From Siphonobacter sp. SORGH_AS_0500 (GTDB lineage Bacteria; Bacteroidota; Bacteroidia; Cytophagales; Spirosomataceae), in contig NZ_NHPP01000011.1 of the NCBI RefSeq assembly GCF_002838835.1, positions 78,309-142,308 of the forward strand: a stretch of DNA of 64,000 bases, read 5' to 3'. A program made the translations under genes and the position numbers. The first letter of the stretch is position 1. Each line of letters opens with the position of its first letter. The notes beneath the pieces are model-generated. The model did no database searches. It saw nothing but the letters and a program-made list of their open reading frames with translations, and had not been told where the DNA came from. Below, piece after piece: positions 40,738 to 49,460 of the stretch.

Positions 40738-41781
40738 TTATTTGTAATAGCTCTCCGCCATAAAGACTTTTCCACCATCATCGGCTTTGGTGACGGCATA
40801 GCTGAAGCCTTTGTTCACGGAGTAAGCTCCTACCTCACCCTGAAGGTTAATGGCAATAAAACCTACCTGGAAATCTTTGGCCTTTTTAGGATTAATCTTC
40901 ACCAAACGCTCCACGGCTTTCTTGCAGGCCTCCATCGGCGTTGCTCCATTTCGCATGAACTCCACCACAAGGTGAGTACCTCCCAGTCGGATTACTTCTT
41001 CACCCTGCCCGGACGAGGTCGCCGCACCGACTTCACCATCCACATATAAGCCCGCACCAATAATGGGTGAATCACCAATGCGACCCCGCATTTTGAAGGC
41101 CATACCGCTGGTCGTGCAAGAGCCAGAAAGACGGCCTTTGGCATCCATGGCAACGGTTCCCATTGTATCATGGTTGAACGAACCATCTTCAAACTGATTC
41201 GGAGCAAAAGGGCCTCCGGCAGCACGCTTGGGAGTTTTCCCCTGTTGCTGCTCAATATTCATCAGCGGCTTATACTCCGATTTCTTCAGCCATTCTTTGT
41301 ACGATTTCTCTGCATCAGCCGAGAGTTTATCTTCTTCAAGTTTAAAGCCATTTGCTACGGCAAATTGCTGGGCTCCCTCTCCAATCAGCATGACGTGTGG
41401 CGTCGTTTCCATCACTTTACGAGCAACTGAGATGGGATGAAGAATTCGCTCCAGACCCGCTACTGATCCGCAATCGTACTTTTCATTCATGATGCAGGCA
41501 TCCAGCGTGACATGCCCCTCGCGGTCGGGATTGCCGCCCAGCCCCACACAACAACTGATTTCTTTTTCGATGGATTTAGCCGACTCTTCTACGGCATCCA
41601 GAGCATACCCACCGGGTTTAAGCACTTTCCAGGCCACTGCATTAACCGCTAATCCGCTGTCCCAGGTTGAAACGACGATGGGTTTAACGGCAGCCGCTTT
41701 AGGCAAGGCAAATAAAGAACGTACTGGACTTAAGGATACGGCTAAAGTAGACCAGCGAAGAAAGGAACGACGCGTTGTCAT
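40738..41781 (-). CDS. N4-(beta-N-acetylglucosaminyl)-L-asparaginase
   Basis: 347 residues, N-terminal nucleophile hydrolase made as a precursor. The N-terminus MTTRRSFLRWSTLAVSLS is a twin-arginine signal. Self-cleavage is expected before the Thr in NHDTMGTVAMD (about residues 203-213). The later RIGDSPIIGAGLYVDGEVGAA is the glycosylasparaginase signature. It cuts the GlcNAc-Asn bond left when N-glycoproteins have been stripped. Expressed with the downstream GH20 gene. Intact. Confidence 0.93.
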   Translation of the reverse strand: MTTRRSFLRWSTLAVSLSPVRSLFALPKAAAVKPIVVSTWDSGLAVNAVAWKVLKPGGYALDAVEESAKSIEKEISCCVGLGGNPDREGHVTLDACIMNEKYDCGSVAGLERILHPISVARKVMETTPHVMLIGEGAQQFAVANGFKLEEDKLSADAEKSYKEWLKKSEYKPLMNIEQQQGKTPKRAAGGPFAPNQFEDGSFNHDTMGTVAMDAKGRLSGSCTTSGMAFKMRGRIGDSPIIGAGLYVDGEVGAATSSGQGEEVIRLGGTHLVVEFMRNGATPMEACKKAVERLVKINPKKAKDFQVGFIAINLQGEVGAYSVNKGFSYAVTKADDGGKVFMAESYYK

Positions 41782-42118
41782 GTGGTGTAGAGAAGTGATA
41801 GAGTGTACAGTGAAATGTTATAAAATTCTGTAAATCAGCCAAAAACAAAATCTTTAAACAATCTATAGCGTAAATTTTATAGATTCGTTTTATGGAAATT
41901 GATGGATGCCGATGGTTACCGTGTGAAATTTTAATGTGAAGATGAAGAATACTTTTCTGACATTTCCTATAAAATCGACCACATTGTAAATAATTTGTTA
42001 ATATTTTTATAAAACAAGTGTTTATTTACAATAAATTTTTAAAAAGTAGTCTATTACTATCGTCCCACTGGTTTCCAACAAAATTATTTGAAATCTATCG
42101 CTCTAAATCATTACTGTG
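41782..42118. other. Divergent intergenic region
   Basis: Strongly AT-rich, between the minus-strand asparaginase and the plus-strand ROK regulator. It should contain both promoters and probably the operator of the ROK protein. I found no clean palindrome or TAnnTTTG with a partner. Confidence 0.4.
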
Positions 42119-43348
42119 ATGTATGTGTCTCCACCCGATGAAGAAATTGAATCCAAAAAAAGTGTAGTTGATTACAAGAAAAGCGTTTCCCGCCGGGGCG
42201 TTTTGGCTGAATTGTATCAATCGGAAGTTTCTACACTGGCTCAGCTAGCCAAAAGCCTGCACAGCAGCGTTCCTTCCATTACCAATATTGTTGAAGAACT
42301 GGTAAACGAAAAGTGGGTTAGCACTTTCGGCACTGCCGTAGGAAATCACGGTCGCCGCCCGGTTTTGTTCGGACTTAATGTTCAGGATAAATACGTCGTT
42401 GCCCTAGACATCAGCACGCATGATACCAAAGTGGTCATCATGAATCTTCAGCGGGAAGTTATCTTTAGAAAAGACATCAAATTAGGTCTGGAAGATAACC
42501 CTCGTTTTGCCAAAGCGTTGTTGGAATTCACCCGCCAAGCCCTCGAAGAATCACAGGTCGAAGCCTCTCATTTTGTAGCCATTGGCATTTCCATGCCCGG
42601 TCTGATTCAGTTTCAGACGGGCACGAACATGACTTATCGGCGAATTAATCAGGAAGAAAAACCGCTCAGTACCCTGATCTCTGAAGAGTTTAATCTGCCT
42701 GTTTTCGTAATTAATGATACCAAAGCCACCGTTTTGGGCGAACACCGATTCGGGCTGGCTCGCGGCAAAAAACACGTACTGGCCATTAACATCGACTGGG
42801 GCGTTGGCTTAGGTATTATTCTGAACGGTGAAATTTTCCAGGGAGCTTCCGGGTTTGCGGGCGAGCTAGGTCACATTCAGATGGATCCCGATGGCGAGTT
42901 ATGCCACTGCGGTAAAGTAGGTTGCCTCGATACCATTACTTCGGCCCGTTCGCTCATTCGCCGGGTGCAACGCGGACTGAACGAAGGACGAGTTTCGAAG
43001 CTTTCCGCATATATGGATCATATCGAAGACATTGATATCGAGATGATTATTGAAGCCGCTCTGGAAGGAGATGCTTTTGCCATCGATATTCTTTTTGATG
43101 TGGGCACGGTATTAGGCAAAGGCCTTTCCATGGCTGTTCACTTATTCAATCCCGAGATTGTGATTGTAGACGGAATTGTGGTAAAAGCCGATCAGTTTAT
43201 TACTAATCCGATTGGTCAGGCGATCAATAAATATTGCCTGAGCGATTTCAGAAATGATTTAAGTATTGAAATTTCCCAGCTTGGCGAAAGGGCCAAATGG
43301 ATTGGCATTCACATCTACGTGATGGATCAGTTACTGGCTACAATATAA
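42119..43348 (+). CDS. ROK family transcriptional regulator (NagC/XylR-like)
   Basis: About 409 residues from ATG 42119 (a GTG precedes by one codon). N-terminal winged helix-turn-helix (STLAQLAKSLHSSVPSITNI, about residues 36-55), then the ROK sugar-kinase-like domain with ALDISTHDTKV, GISMPGLIQ and the zinc-site motif in LGHIQMDPDGELCHCGKVGC (about 253-272). ROK repressors sense amino sugars or their phosphates. Its position between the glycosylasparaginase-GH20 pair and a GH29 gene suggests it controls this glycan-degradation cluster in response to a GlcNAc-type signal (inference). Confidence 0.9.
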   Translation: MYVSPPDEEIESKKSVVDYKKSVSRRGVLAELYQSEVSTLAQLAKSLHSSVPSITNIVEELVNEKWVSTFGTAVGNHGRRPVLFGLNVQDKYVVALDISTHDTKVVIMNLQREVIFRKDIKLGLEDNPRFAKALLEFTRQALEESQVEASHFVAIGISMPGLIQFQTGTNMTYRRINQEEKPLSTLISEEFNLPVFVINDTKATVLGEHRFGLARGKKHVLAINIDWGVGLGIILNGEIFQGASGFAGELGHIQMDPDGELCHCGKVGCLDTITSARSLIRRVQRGLNEGRVSKLSAYMDHIEDIDIEMIIEAALEGDAFAIDILFDVGTVLGKGLSMAVHLFNPEIVIVDGIVVKADQFITNPIGQAINKYCLSDFRNDLSIEISQLGERAKWIGIHIYVMDQLLATI

Positions 43349-43363
43349 CCCTTTATCCCCCCG

Positions 43364-43402
43364 CCGTTCGGATTTTCTCAGGAGAATTCGGACGGTATTT
43401 TT
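43364..43402 (+). terminator. Probable terminator after the ROK gene
   Basis: Stem of about 15 bp with G-T pairs (43364-43378 with 43381-43395) followed by TATTTTT. It lies immediately before the GH29 gene, so it could attenuate read-through. Confidence 0.6.
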
Positions 43403-43415
43403 CTCTTTCTTCCAG

Positions 43416-44825
43416 ATGAAACGTTTGATTACCACTCTTTTGCTGGCCGCTACCACTCCCTTACTAGCCCAGCAACATTCCGAGCAAAGCTTCGGTTACG
43501 TCGCTCCCAAGGATCCCGCCGTTCAGCAAAAACTAAAGCAATGGCAGGGAATTAAGTTTGGCTTACTGATGCACTGGGGTACCTATAGCCAATGGGGCAT
43601 TGTGGAATCCTGGTCATTATGCCCGGAAGACGAAGGATGGTGCGAACGTAAAGGACCCTATTCTAAAGACTGGTACGAGTATAAAAAAGCTTACGAAGCC
43701 ATTCCTCAGCAGTTTAACCCCGTTAAATTTAACCCTGATCGCTGGGCAACGGCGGCTAAAAATGCCGGGATGAAATACGTGGTGTTCACCACCAAGCATC
43801 ACGACGGATTCTGTATGTTTGATACTAAACAGACGGATTACAAGATTACTAACACGCCTTTCGGCACGAATCCTAAAGCGAACGTAGCGAAGGAAGTTTT
43901 TAAATCTTTCCGCGATCAGGGATTTATGGTAGGGGCGTATTTCTCCAAACCCGACTGGCATACGGATGATTACTGGTGGAGTTACTTTCCTCCGAAAGAT
44001 CGCAATTCCAGTTACGCCCCTAAAAAGTATCCTGAAAAGTGGAATAAATTCAAGCAATTCACGTACAATCAGATCGAAGAGTTAATGTCTGATTACGGGA
44101 AAATGGACATTCTCTGGCTGGATGGCGGTTGGGTAAGACCCTTTAGCACGATTGATTCGACCGTTAGCTGGCAGAAAACCATTCCGTTCGATCAGGACAT
44201 TGACATGGCCAATATTGCAAAAATGGCTCGCAGTCATCAACCCGGATTGTTAGTGGTGGATCGGACGGTAACGGGCGAATATGAGAATTACGTTACCCCT
44301 GAGCAATCCATTCCTGACAAGGCTCTTCCTTTCCCCTGGGAGAGTTGCATGACCATGGGCGATTCCTGGAGTTACATTCCAAAAGAAAATTTCAAATCCA
44401 CTCGCAAGCTGATTCATACACTGGTAGACATCGTCTCGAAAGGTGGTAACCTCTTGCTGAACGTAGCCCCCGGACCCGACGGCGAATGGCACGAAGAAGC
44501 CTATCAGCGGCTTGAAGAGATTGGGAAATGGATGAACGTAAACGGCGAAGCGATCTACGAAACTACAGCCGTGTCTCCGTATCAGTCTGGCAAGTGGGCG
44601 TATACGCAGAAGGGCTCAACGATGTATGCATTGTACCGGGCAGAAGAAGGCGAGAAATTACCCGCTTCACTGGAGATTCCCGTGCTGGAAAAAGGGCAAT
44701 CCGTTCAGTTACTGGGTTCTAAAGAATCTCTGAAATCGAAAGACAAAACCGTAACGCTGTCAGACTCTTTCCGTAAGAAAGTAAAAGAAAGCCCGGTGTA
44801 TGTCTTTAAGTTAATGAAAAAGTAA
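43416..44825 (+). CDS. Alpha-L-fucosidase, GH29 (second copy)
   Basis: 469 residues: signal peptide (cleavage near LLAQQ), catalytic barrel with KFGLLMHWGTYSQWG (about residues 47-61), FTTKHHDGFCMFDTKQTDY and the nucleophile region MDILWLDGGWV (about 229-239, Asp as nucleophile). A C-terminal beta-sandwich follows, without the extra F5/8 modules of the 694-residue GH29 at 5.4 kb. Removes alpha-fucose outside the cytoplasm. Adjacent to the ROK regulator and so probably part of the N-glycan cluster. Ended by a good terminator. Confidence 0.93.
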   Translation: MKRLITTLLLAATTPLLAQQHSEQSFGYVAPKDPAVQQKLKQWQGIKFGLLMHWGTYSQWGIVESWSLCPEDEGWCERKGPYSKDWYEYKKAYEAIPQQFNPVKFNPDRWATAAKNAGMKYVVFTTKHHDGFCMFDTKQTDYKITNTPFGTNPKANVAKEVFKSFRDQGFMVGAYFSKPDWHTDDYWWSYFPPKDRNSSYAPKKYPEKWNKFKQFTYNQIEELMSDYGKMDILWLDGGWVRPFSTIDSTVSWQKTIPFDQDIDMANIAKMARSHQPGLLVVDRTVTGEYENYVTPEQSIPDKALPFPWESCMTMGDSWSYIPKENFKSTRKLIHTLVDIVSKGGNLLLNVAPGPDGEWHEEAYQRLEEIGKWMNVNGEAIYETTAVSPYQSGKWAYTQKGSTMYALYRAEEGEKLPASLEIPVLEKGQSVQLLGSKESLKSKDKTVTLSDSFRKKVKESPVYVFKLMKK

Positions 44826-44864
44826 TACTTCGGGCGTAAACGTTTTCCGGGTGGATACGTTATA

Positions 44865-44904
44865 AAAAGGGTATAGAATGTTCTGCATTTTATACCCTTT
44901 TTTT
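44865..44904 (+). terminator. Intrinsic terminator
   Basis: Stem AAAAGGGTATA (44865-44875) with TATACCCTTTT (44891-44901), then more T. Ends the GH29 transcript. Confidence 0.9.
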
Positions 44905-44924
44905 ATGAACAAAACTCTGACCCA

Positions 44925-45821
44925 GTGATCCTATTGTTCCGTTTGTTTTTGCTTCGAATAGTAGTAGGTATACCATTCCTTTTTCTCTTTTCAGGTTGTT
45001 TCGAACACCGACGTTACTCCCGGCGGGAAATTCGTAAAGATTTGATTGAGAAAGGCATTCCGGTAAAAATCGTGTATTACGATACGCTGGGACGGACCAT
45101 TCGCTACCTGAAAATCGGCTCGGATACCTTACCCCGGAAGATGGTATTGATGCACGGTTCGCCCAGTTCACTGGAAGGCTTACGTTCGTATCTGAACGAC
45201 CCCGATTTACAGAAAAGTACGCAGCTCATTGCTCCCGACCGACCAGGGTATGGGGAATCGGATTATGGCTGGGGAGAGAAGTTCATTGGGCAACAATCGG
45301 CGGTATTAACTAAAATGCTCTGGCAAATTCAGGACAAACGTCCGACGTTACTGTTCGGAACTTCGTACGGAGCGACAGTAGCGGCCCGCGTGGCAATGGA
45401 TCATCCCGATTACTTTGATCGCTTATTACTCGTTTGTGGTTCGTACAAACCCGGAGCCGAACGCATTTATCCGATCTCTAAACTTGTTCCCATTTTCTCC
45501 GCCTGGATTCCCGGATTTATTCACGTAGCCGACGACGAAAAGCAGAATCATTACCCGCATTTAGTAAGCATGGTTTCCCTCTGGAAAAAGATTCACATTC
45601 CAGTTACGATGGTGCATGGGTTGGAAGATCGGTTGTTATATCCTGAGAATCCCATTTGGGCAGCCCGGCAGTTGACGCAGTCGCCACAGGTGGAAGTGAT
45701 TTACCTGGCGAACCAGCGACACGGCATTATGTGGACCGCTCGTCCCCGCATTAAATCGCTAATGATTCGGGAACTGGATCGGTTGACAAACCCTGACCCG
45801 ATGGTTATGTCTCATGAATAA
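44925..45821 (+). CDS. Alpha/beta hydrolase, probable lipoprotein
   Basis: 298 residues. The start is a GTG at 44925, chosen because it supplies the whole hydrophobic signal with lipobox FLFSGC (lipid Cys about residue 25). Motifs: oxyanion MHGSPSS, DRPGYGESDYG, nucleophile elbow FGTSYGAT (Ser about residue 147), acid Asp in GLEDRLLYP and catalytic His in NQRHGIMW. Broad esterase/lipase-like fold with unknown substrate. Follows a terminator and stands as a single gene. Confidence 0.85.
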   Translation: MILLFRLFLLRIVVGIPFLFLFSGCFEHRRYSRREIRKDLIEKGIPVKIVYYDTLGRTIRYLKIGSDTLPRKMVLMHGSPSSLEGLRSYLNDPDLQKSTQLIAPDRPGYGESDYGWGEKFIGQQSAVLTKMLWQIQDKRPTLLFGTSYGATVAARVAMDHPDYFDRLLLVCGSYKPGAERIYPISKLVPIFSAWIPGFIHVADDEKQNHYPHLVSMVSLWKKIHIPVTMVHGLEDRLLYPENPIWAARQLTQSPQVEVIYLANQRHGIMWTARPRIKSLMIRELDRLTNPDPMVMSHE

Positions 45822-46025
45822 TCCCGCTGAATACTTGGATTACTTGACCCCTAAAATTCGTTAGTAAGGTATTTATGTGGTCTGGACGGCCCCAGATGTA
45901 ATTCAATAGAATTTATTTTCTGTTCGAAATCATAACCCCATATTATAACCCCATCGAGGTTATTAAAAGTAACTACCTCCTCCGAGTTTTTTCACAAAAA
46001 TTCCAGCCTTTCATTTTTCCTGCTA

Positions 46026-46033
46026 TAGTTTTG
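46026..46033 (+). promoter_or_regulatory. -7 element of the copper-type operon, next to the start codon
   Basis: TAGTTTTG, an exact TAnnTTTG, ends only 5 bases before the ATG of the following gene. Transcription would then begin at or next to the start codon, giving a leaderless or nearly leaderless mRNA. No clear -33 partner about 20 bases upstream. Confidence 0.5.
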
Positions 46034-46038
46034 TACCC

Positions 46039-46428
46039 ATGAATTCAACGTTACGGAAACTCAGTGTGTACTTGCTGACATCGCTTCTGATGTTACGCAC
46101 GCTCGTAGTCCCCGTTATTTTGGTTGACTTCGAGTTAAGGAGGGATTACATCGCTCACTACCTCTGCGAAAACCGTTCTCATCCCGAGTTACATTGTGAT
46201 GGCAAGTGTTACCTGGCTAAAAAGTTAAAAGCCACTCAGGAGCACCAAGAACGAGAAGCAGGCTCCCGTCTCGTGCAGCAATTGCTGGAACTTCCGGCAT
46301 CGATTGCTTCGCTGGAAATCCGTTTTGAGCCCGCCGTTTTTGCTGAGTTACGTTCCGACCTTCCCCCTTATCAGCTCCCGGCCTATTCTTCCTTCCTGTC
46401 GGCCTGTTTCCGTCCTCCCCAAGCATAA
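46039..46428 (+). CDS. Small membrane-anchored protein with CDGKC motif
   Basis: 129 residues: one N-terminal hydrophobic segment (about residues 11-29) followed by a conserved-looking cysteine region YLCENRSHPELHCDGKCYLA (about 42-61). The three Cys and one His there could bind a metal. No named family is known to me. It is first gene of a five-gene run with dihaem MauG-like proteins and MbnP, which suggests a role in copper or redox handling at the membrane. Possibly leaderless transcript. The motif and context support it as a real gene; function unknown. Confidence 0.75.
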   Translation: MNSTLRKLSVYLLTSLLMLRTLVVPVILVDFELRRDYIAHYLCENRSHPELHCDGKCYLAKKLKATQEHQEREAGSRLVQQLLELPASIASLEIRFEPAVFAELRSDLPPYQLPAYSSFLSACFRPPQA

Positions 46429-46522
46429 GCTTTCGTTACTGCTCTGACTTTGAATGAAAAACGTTCGTTTTTCCTGATTTGCTGCGTCTCGAAGGTTCGT
46501 TCACCTCTTTATTTTCTTGACT

Positions 46523-47608
46523 ATGAGAAAAGTATTCCTGCTTTTCCTCATTCTGTCGGCTTGTTCCAAAGGGACTTCGCCTTCAGAACCTATGCCCCTG
46601 TTTTCAGTACCTAAAAACTTTCCGGCACCCGTTTATCCGATTGACCAGAAACCGCTGTCGGAAGCAGGCGTCGCTTTAGGGAAACAGCTTTTCTACGACG
46701 GTATTCTCTCGCGGGACAGCACCATTGCCTGTGGCGAATGTCACCGGCAGTATTACGCCTTCACCCACCACTTGCATGAGTTAAGTCACGGCATTGATAA
46801 CCGGATTGGCCTGCGGAATTCGCTGGCTCTTCAGAATCTGGCCTGGCAAAAGCATTACATGTGGGACGGAGCCGTCGAAGATCTGAATAAACAGGCCATC
46901 GTACCCATTACGCATCCCGATGAAATGGATGATACCATGGAAAACGTAGTCAATAAACTAAAACGGACGAAGGGTTACCCACCGTTATTCAAGCAGGCTT
47001 ACGGAACGGAAGACATTACGGCTGAAAAAATGCTGGATGCCCTCACCCAGTTCATGTTAACCTTCGTTTCAGCTAACTCCCGGTATGATAAGTACATTCG
47101 CAAGGAAGGCGAAACGTTGACGGCAACCGAACTTGAGGGCCTGAAGCTCTTCGAAAGTAAAGGCTGCAAAAGTTGCCACGCGGGAGAACTATTCACCGAC
47201 GGTAGCTTCCGAAATAACGGCTTACCCAAATACGAACGAACCAAAATTGTGTACGTCAACGGCAAACCGACCCTTCAAATGGTGGTCGACGAGGGCCGGT
47301 ATGCCGTCACGAAGCAGGAAAGCGACCGCTTCAAATTCAAGGTTCCCAGTTTGCGAAACATCGCCGAAAGCTTACCCTACACGCACGATGGTCGCTTTAT
47401 AAATCTGGACGAAATGCTCGAACATTATTCGTCCGGGGTACAGGATACACCTACTCTTGATCCTTTACTCAAGCAAAATGGCAAACTGGGCATTCCATTA
47501 ACCGCCGATGAAAAGCAGAAAATCATCGCTTTTCTACGTACCCTTAGTGATCCTGAATTTTTGAAAAATCAGCGTTTTGCCGAACCTCCGGGCTTTCCGG
47601 TTCGGTGA
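46523..47608 (+). CDS. MauG/cytochrome c peroxidase-like dihaem lipoprotein (MbnH-like), copy 1
   Basis: About 361 residues from ATG 46523 (a TTG lies 2 codons upstream). Lipoprotein signal with LILSAC. Two c-type haem sites: CGECH (about residues 73-77) and CKSCH (about 217-221). The peroxidase-family phrases FKVPSLRNIAESLPYTHDGR and LEGLKLFESKGCKSC are present. MauG-type enzymes use two haems to oxidise residues on a partner protein. Directly followed by an MbnP gene; in the characterised MbnH-MbnP pair the dihaem enzyme turns a tryptophan of MbnP into kynurenine to build a copper site. The same partnership is inferred here. Confidence 0.88.
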   Translation: MRKVFLLFLILSACSKGTSPSEPMPLFSVPKNFPAPVYPIDQKPLSEAGVALGKQLFYDGILSRDSTIACGECHRQYYAFTHHLHELSHGIDNRIGLRNSLALQNLAWQKHYMWDGAVEDLNKQAIVPITHPDEMDDTMENVVNKLKRTKGYPPLFKQAYGTEDITAEKMLDALTQFMLTFVSANSRYDKYIRKEGETLTATELEGLKLFESKGCKSCHAGELFTDGSFRNNGLPKYERTKIVYVNGKPTLQMVVDEGRYAVTKQESDRFKFKVPSLRNIAESLPYTHDGRFINLDEMLEHYSSGVQDTPTLDPLLKQNGKLGIPLTADEKQKIIAFLRTLSDPEFLKNQRFAEPPGFPVR

Positions 47609-47627
47609 GACTTTATCTCATATTCAC

Positions 47628-48443
47628 ATGAAATTCCATTCTTTTCTCTTCATCACTTTTGCTTTTCTTATTTCCGTGCTAAGCTCTTGCACGAAAGAAA
47701 ATCCATCGCCTGTTACCGCGGGTGATACCAACGACGTAATTCTGGAATTTGATAACCGCGTCGGGGCTCAGAAGCTAGTATTGGGCGAAACTACGTATCA
47801 GACCGGCACGGGGGAATCGTTTACAGTCAGTACCTTCAATTACTTCATTAGTAACGTTTCTTTGAAAAAAACGGACGGTTCAAGCATCAAATTCCCCAAT
47901 CAATATTTCCTGATTCGTCAGGTCGATAATAAAACCTGGGAACCTGTGTTGAAGAACGTTCCGGCGGGAGATTACCAGGAGGTTACCTTCACCATTGGTG
48001 TAGACAGTGCGAAGAGTGTTTCACCCGTAGCTGAACGTACGGGCGTGCTGGACGAAGGGTCATACGGTGAGGACGGTATGTACTGGGGCTGGAATTCAGG
48101 CTACATTTTTCTGAAACTGGAAGGTACTTCACCCACAGCTCCCGCGAACGGTGCGGGTATCCGTCGCTTTCAGTTCCACGTAGGTGGTTTTGGCGGCATG
48201 ACTGGTGCCACCGTCAATAATCTTCGTACGGTTACCCTTCCCTTCCCGCAGAATCAGTTAGCTACGGTGCGGAAGAACATTGCTCCAACGATACACGTCA
48301 TTACCAATCTTCAAAAGCTTTTCTCGGGCAAGACTACGGTTAAAATTGCCGATACCCCAGCCATTCACATGCCCGCTGCCGCCGTGCCGCTGGCGAACAA
48401 TTATGTGAATATGTTCACGGTTGATCATACGCATAATGATTAG
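47628..48443 (+). CDS. MbnP-family copper-associated lipoprotein
   Basis: 271 residues from ATG 47628, chosen for its lipoprotein signal (MKFHSFLFITFAFLISVLSS then Cys); the open frame begins 17 codons earlier in the tail of the preceding gene. The family is recognisable from VILEFDNRVGAQKL, the FNYFISNVSLKKTDG region and the tryptophan-rich DGMYWGWNSGYIFLKLEG (about residues 151-168). A histidine-bearing C-terminus TVDHTHND ends it. It lies between two MauG-like genes and its stop overlaps the next start. The Trp in MYWGWN or in NKTWEP is the candidate for kynurenine formation. Confidence 0.87.
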   Translation: MKFHSFLFITFAFLISVLSSCTKENPSPVTAGDTNDVILEFDNRVGAQKLVLGETTYQTGTGESFTVSTFNYFISNVSLKKTDGSSIKFPNQYFLIRQVDNKTWEPVLKNVPAGDYQEVTFTIGVDSAKSVSPVAERTGVLDEGSYGEDGMYWGWNSGYIFLKLEGTSPTAPANGAGIRRFQFHVGGFGGMTGATVNNLRTVTLPFPQNQLATVRKNIAPTIHVITNLQKLFSGKTTVKIADTPAIHMPAAAVPLANNYVNMFTVDHTHND

Positions 48444-49460
48444 AATGGGGCTTCTTTCCGTAAGCTTACTTCTGGTGTGGGGCTGTTCTTCGCCGAACGA
48501 ATCTAACCCGGAAGTAAGCTTTACGGTTCCGGCTAATTTCCCGGAACCCGTGTACCCGTTTGAACGTAATCCAATGACTACCGCTGGCGTAGAACTTGGG
48601 AAAGCCCTATTCAATGAACCTTTGCTTTCGCGGGATAATACCTTCGCCTGTGCCGAATGCCATTCGCAGCCGTATGGGTTTACGCACCACGGCCATGATG
48701 TAAGTCACGGCATTAATAATCTGATGGGTACGCGAAACTCCTTACCCCTTCAGAATCTGGCCTGGGAATCTAGTTTCTTCTGGGATGGTGGTGTTTTCGA
48801 TCTGGATTTAGTACCGATTGCTCCGATTACGAACGAAGTAGAGTTGGGCGAAAACACGAAAATGTACTGGATAAGTTACGAGCAACGAAGAAGTATCCTT
48901 TGCTGTTTAAGAAAGCGTTTGGTTCCGAAGAAATCACAACCGAGCGTTTCCTCAAGGCTTTTTCCCAGTTCATGCTTACGCTGGTTTCGGCCAATTCCCG
49001 ATACGATAAATTCATCCGCAAGGAAGGCGAAAACCTGACGGCTGACGAGCAGGCGGGGCTGAAGTTATTCGAACAAAAATGTTCTTCCTGCCACCAAGGA
49101 GCCTTATTCACCGACCATAGTTTTCGTAATAATGGCCTGTTCATTCAGGGGGTAAAAGACGTGGGTCGAGCCCGGGTAACTGAACTTGAAAAAGATAAGT
49201 ATACCTTCCGGGTACCTAGTTTGCGAAACGTGGCAGTGACCGGTCCTTACATGCACGATGGTCGTTTTTATACGCTTGAAGCCGTGTTGGATCATTATGC
49301 AGAAGGCGTTCAGGATACCCAAAATTTGGACCCGCTTTTACGCCAGAATAATACCCGGGGTATTGCTCTTACTTCGCAGAAACGCCAGCAGATCGTGGCT
49401 TTCCTGAAAACGTTAACCGACGAAGAATTTCTCAAAAATAAACGCTTTGCCGCTGAGTAA
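48436..49460 (+). CDS. MauG/cytochrome c peroxidase-like dihaem lipoprotein (MbnH-like), copy 2, frameshifted at 48856-48860
   Basis: Start at ATG 48436, overlapping the MbnP stop (ATGATTAG). Lipoprotein signal with LVWGC, first haem site CAECH, second CSSCH. The first frame derails after NEVELGENT. One extra base in ACGAAAA (48856-48861) gives NVLDKLRATKKYPLLFKKAF, which matches the same region of copy 1, and the frame then runs to 49460. Joined length about 342 residues. Both copies share the FTHH-H-(L/V)SHGI and RNSL-LQNLAW blocks, so they are paralogues; two dihaem enzymes flanking one MbnP is unusual. If the break is real, only copy 1 is active. Confidence 0.85.
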
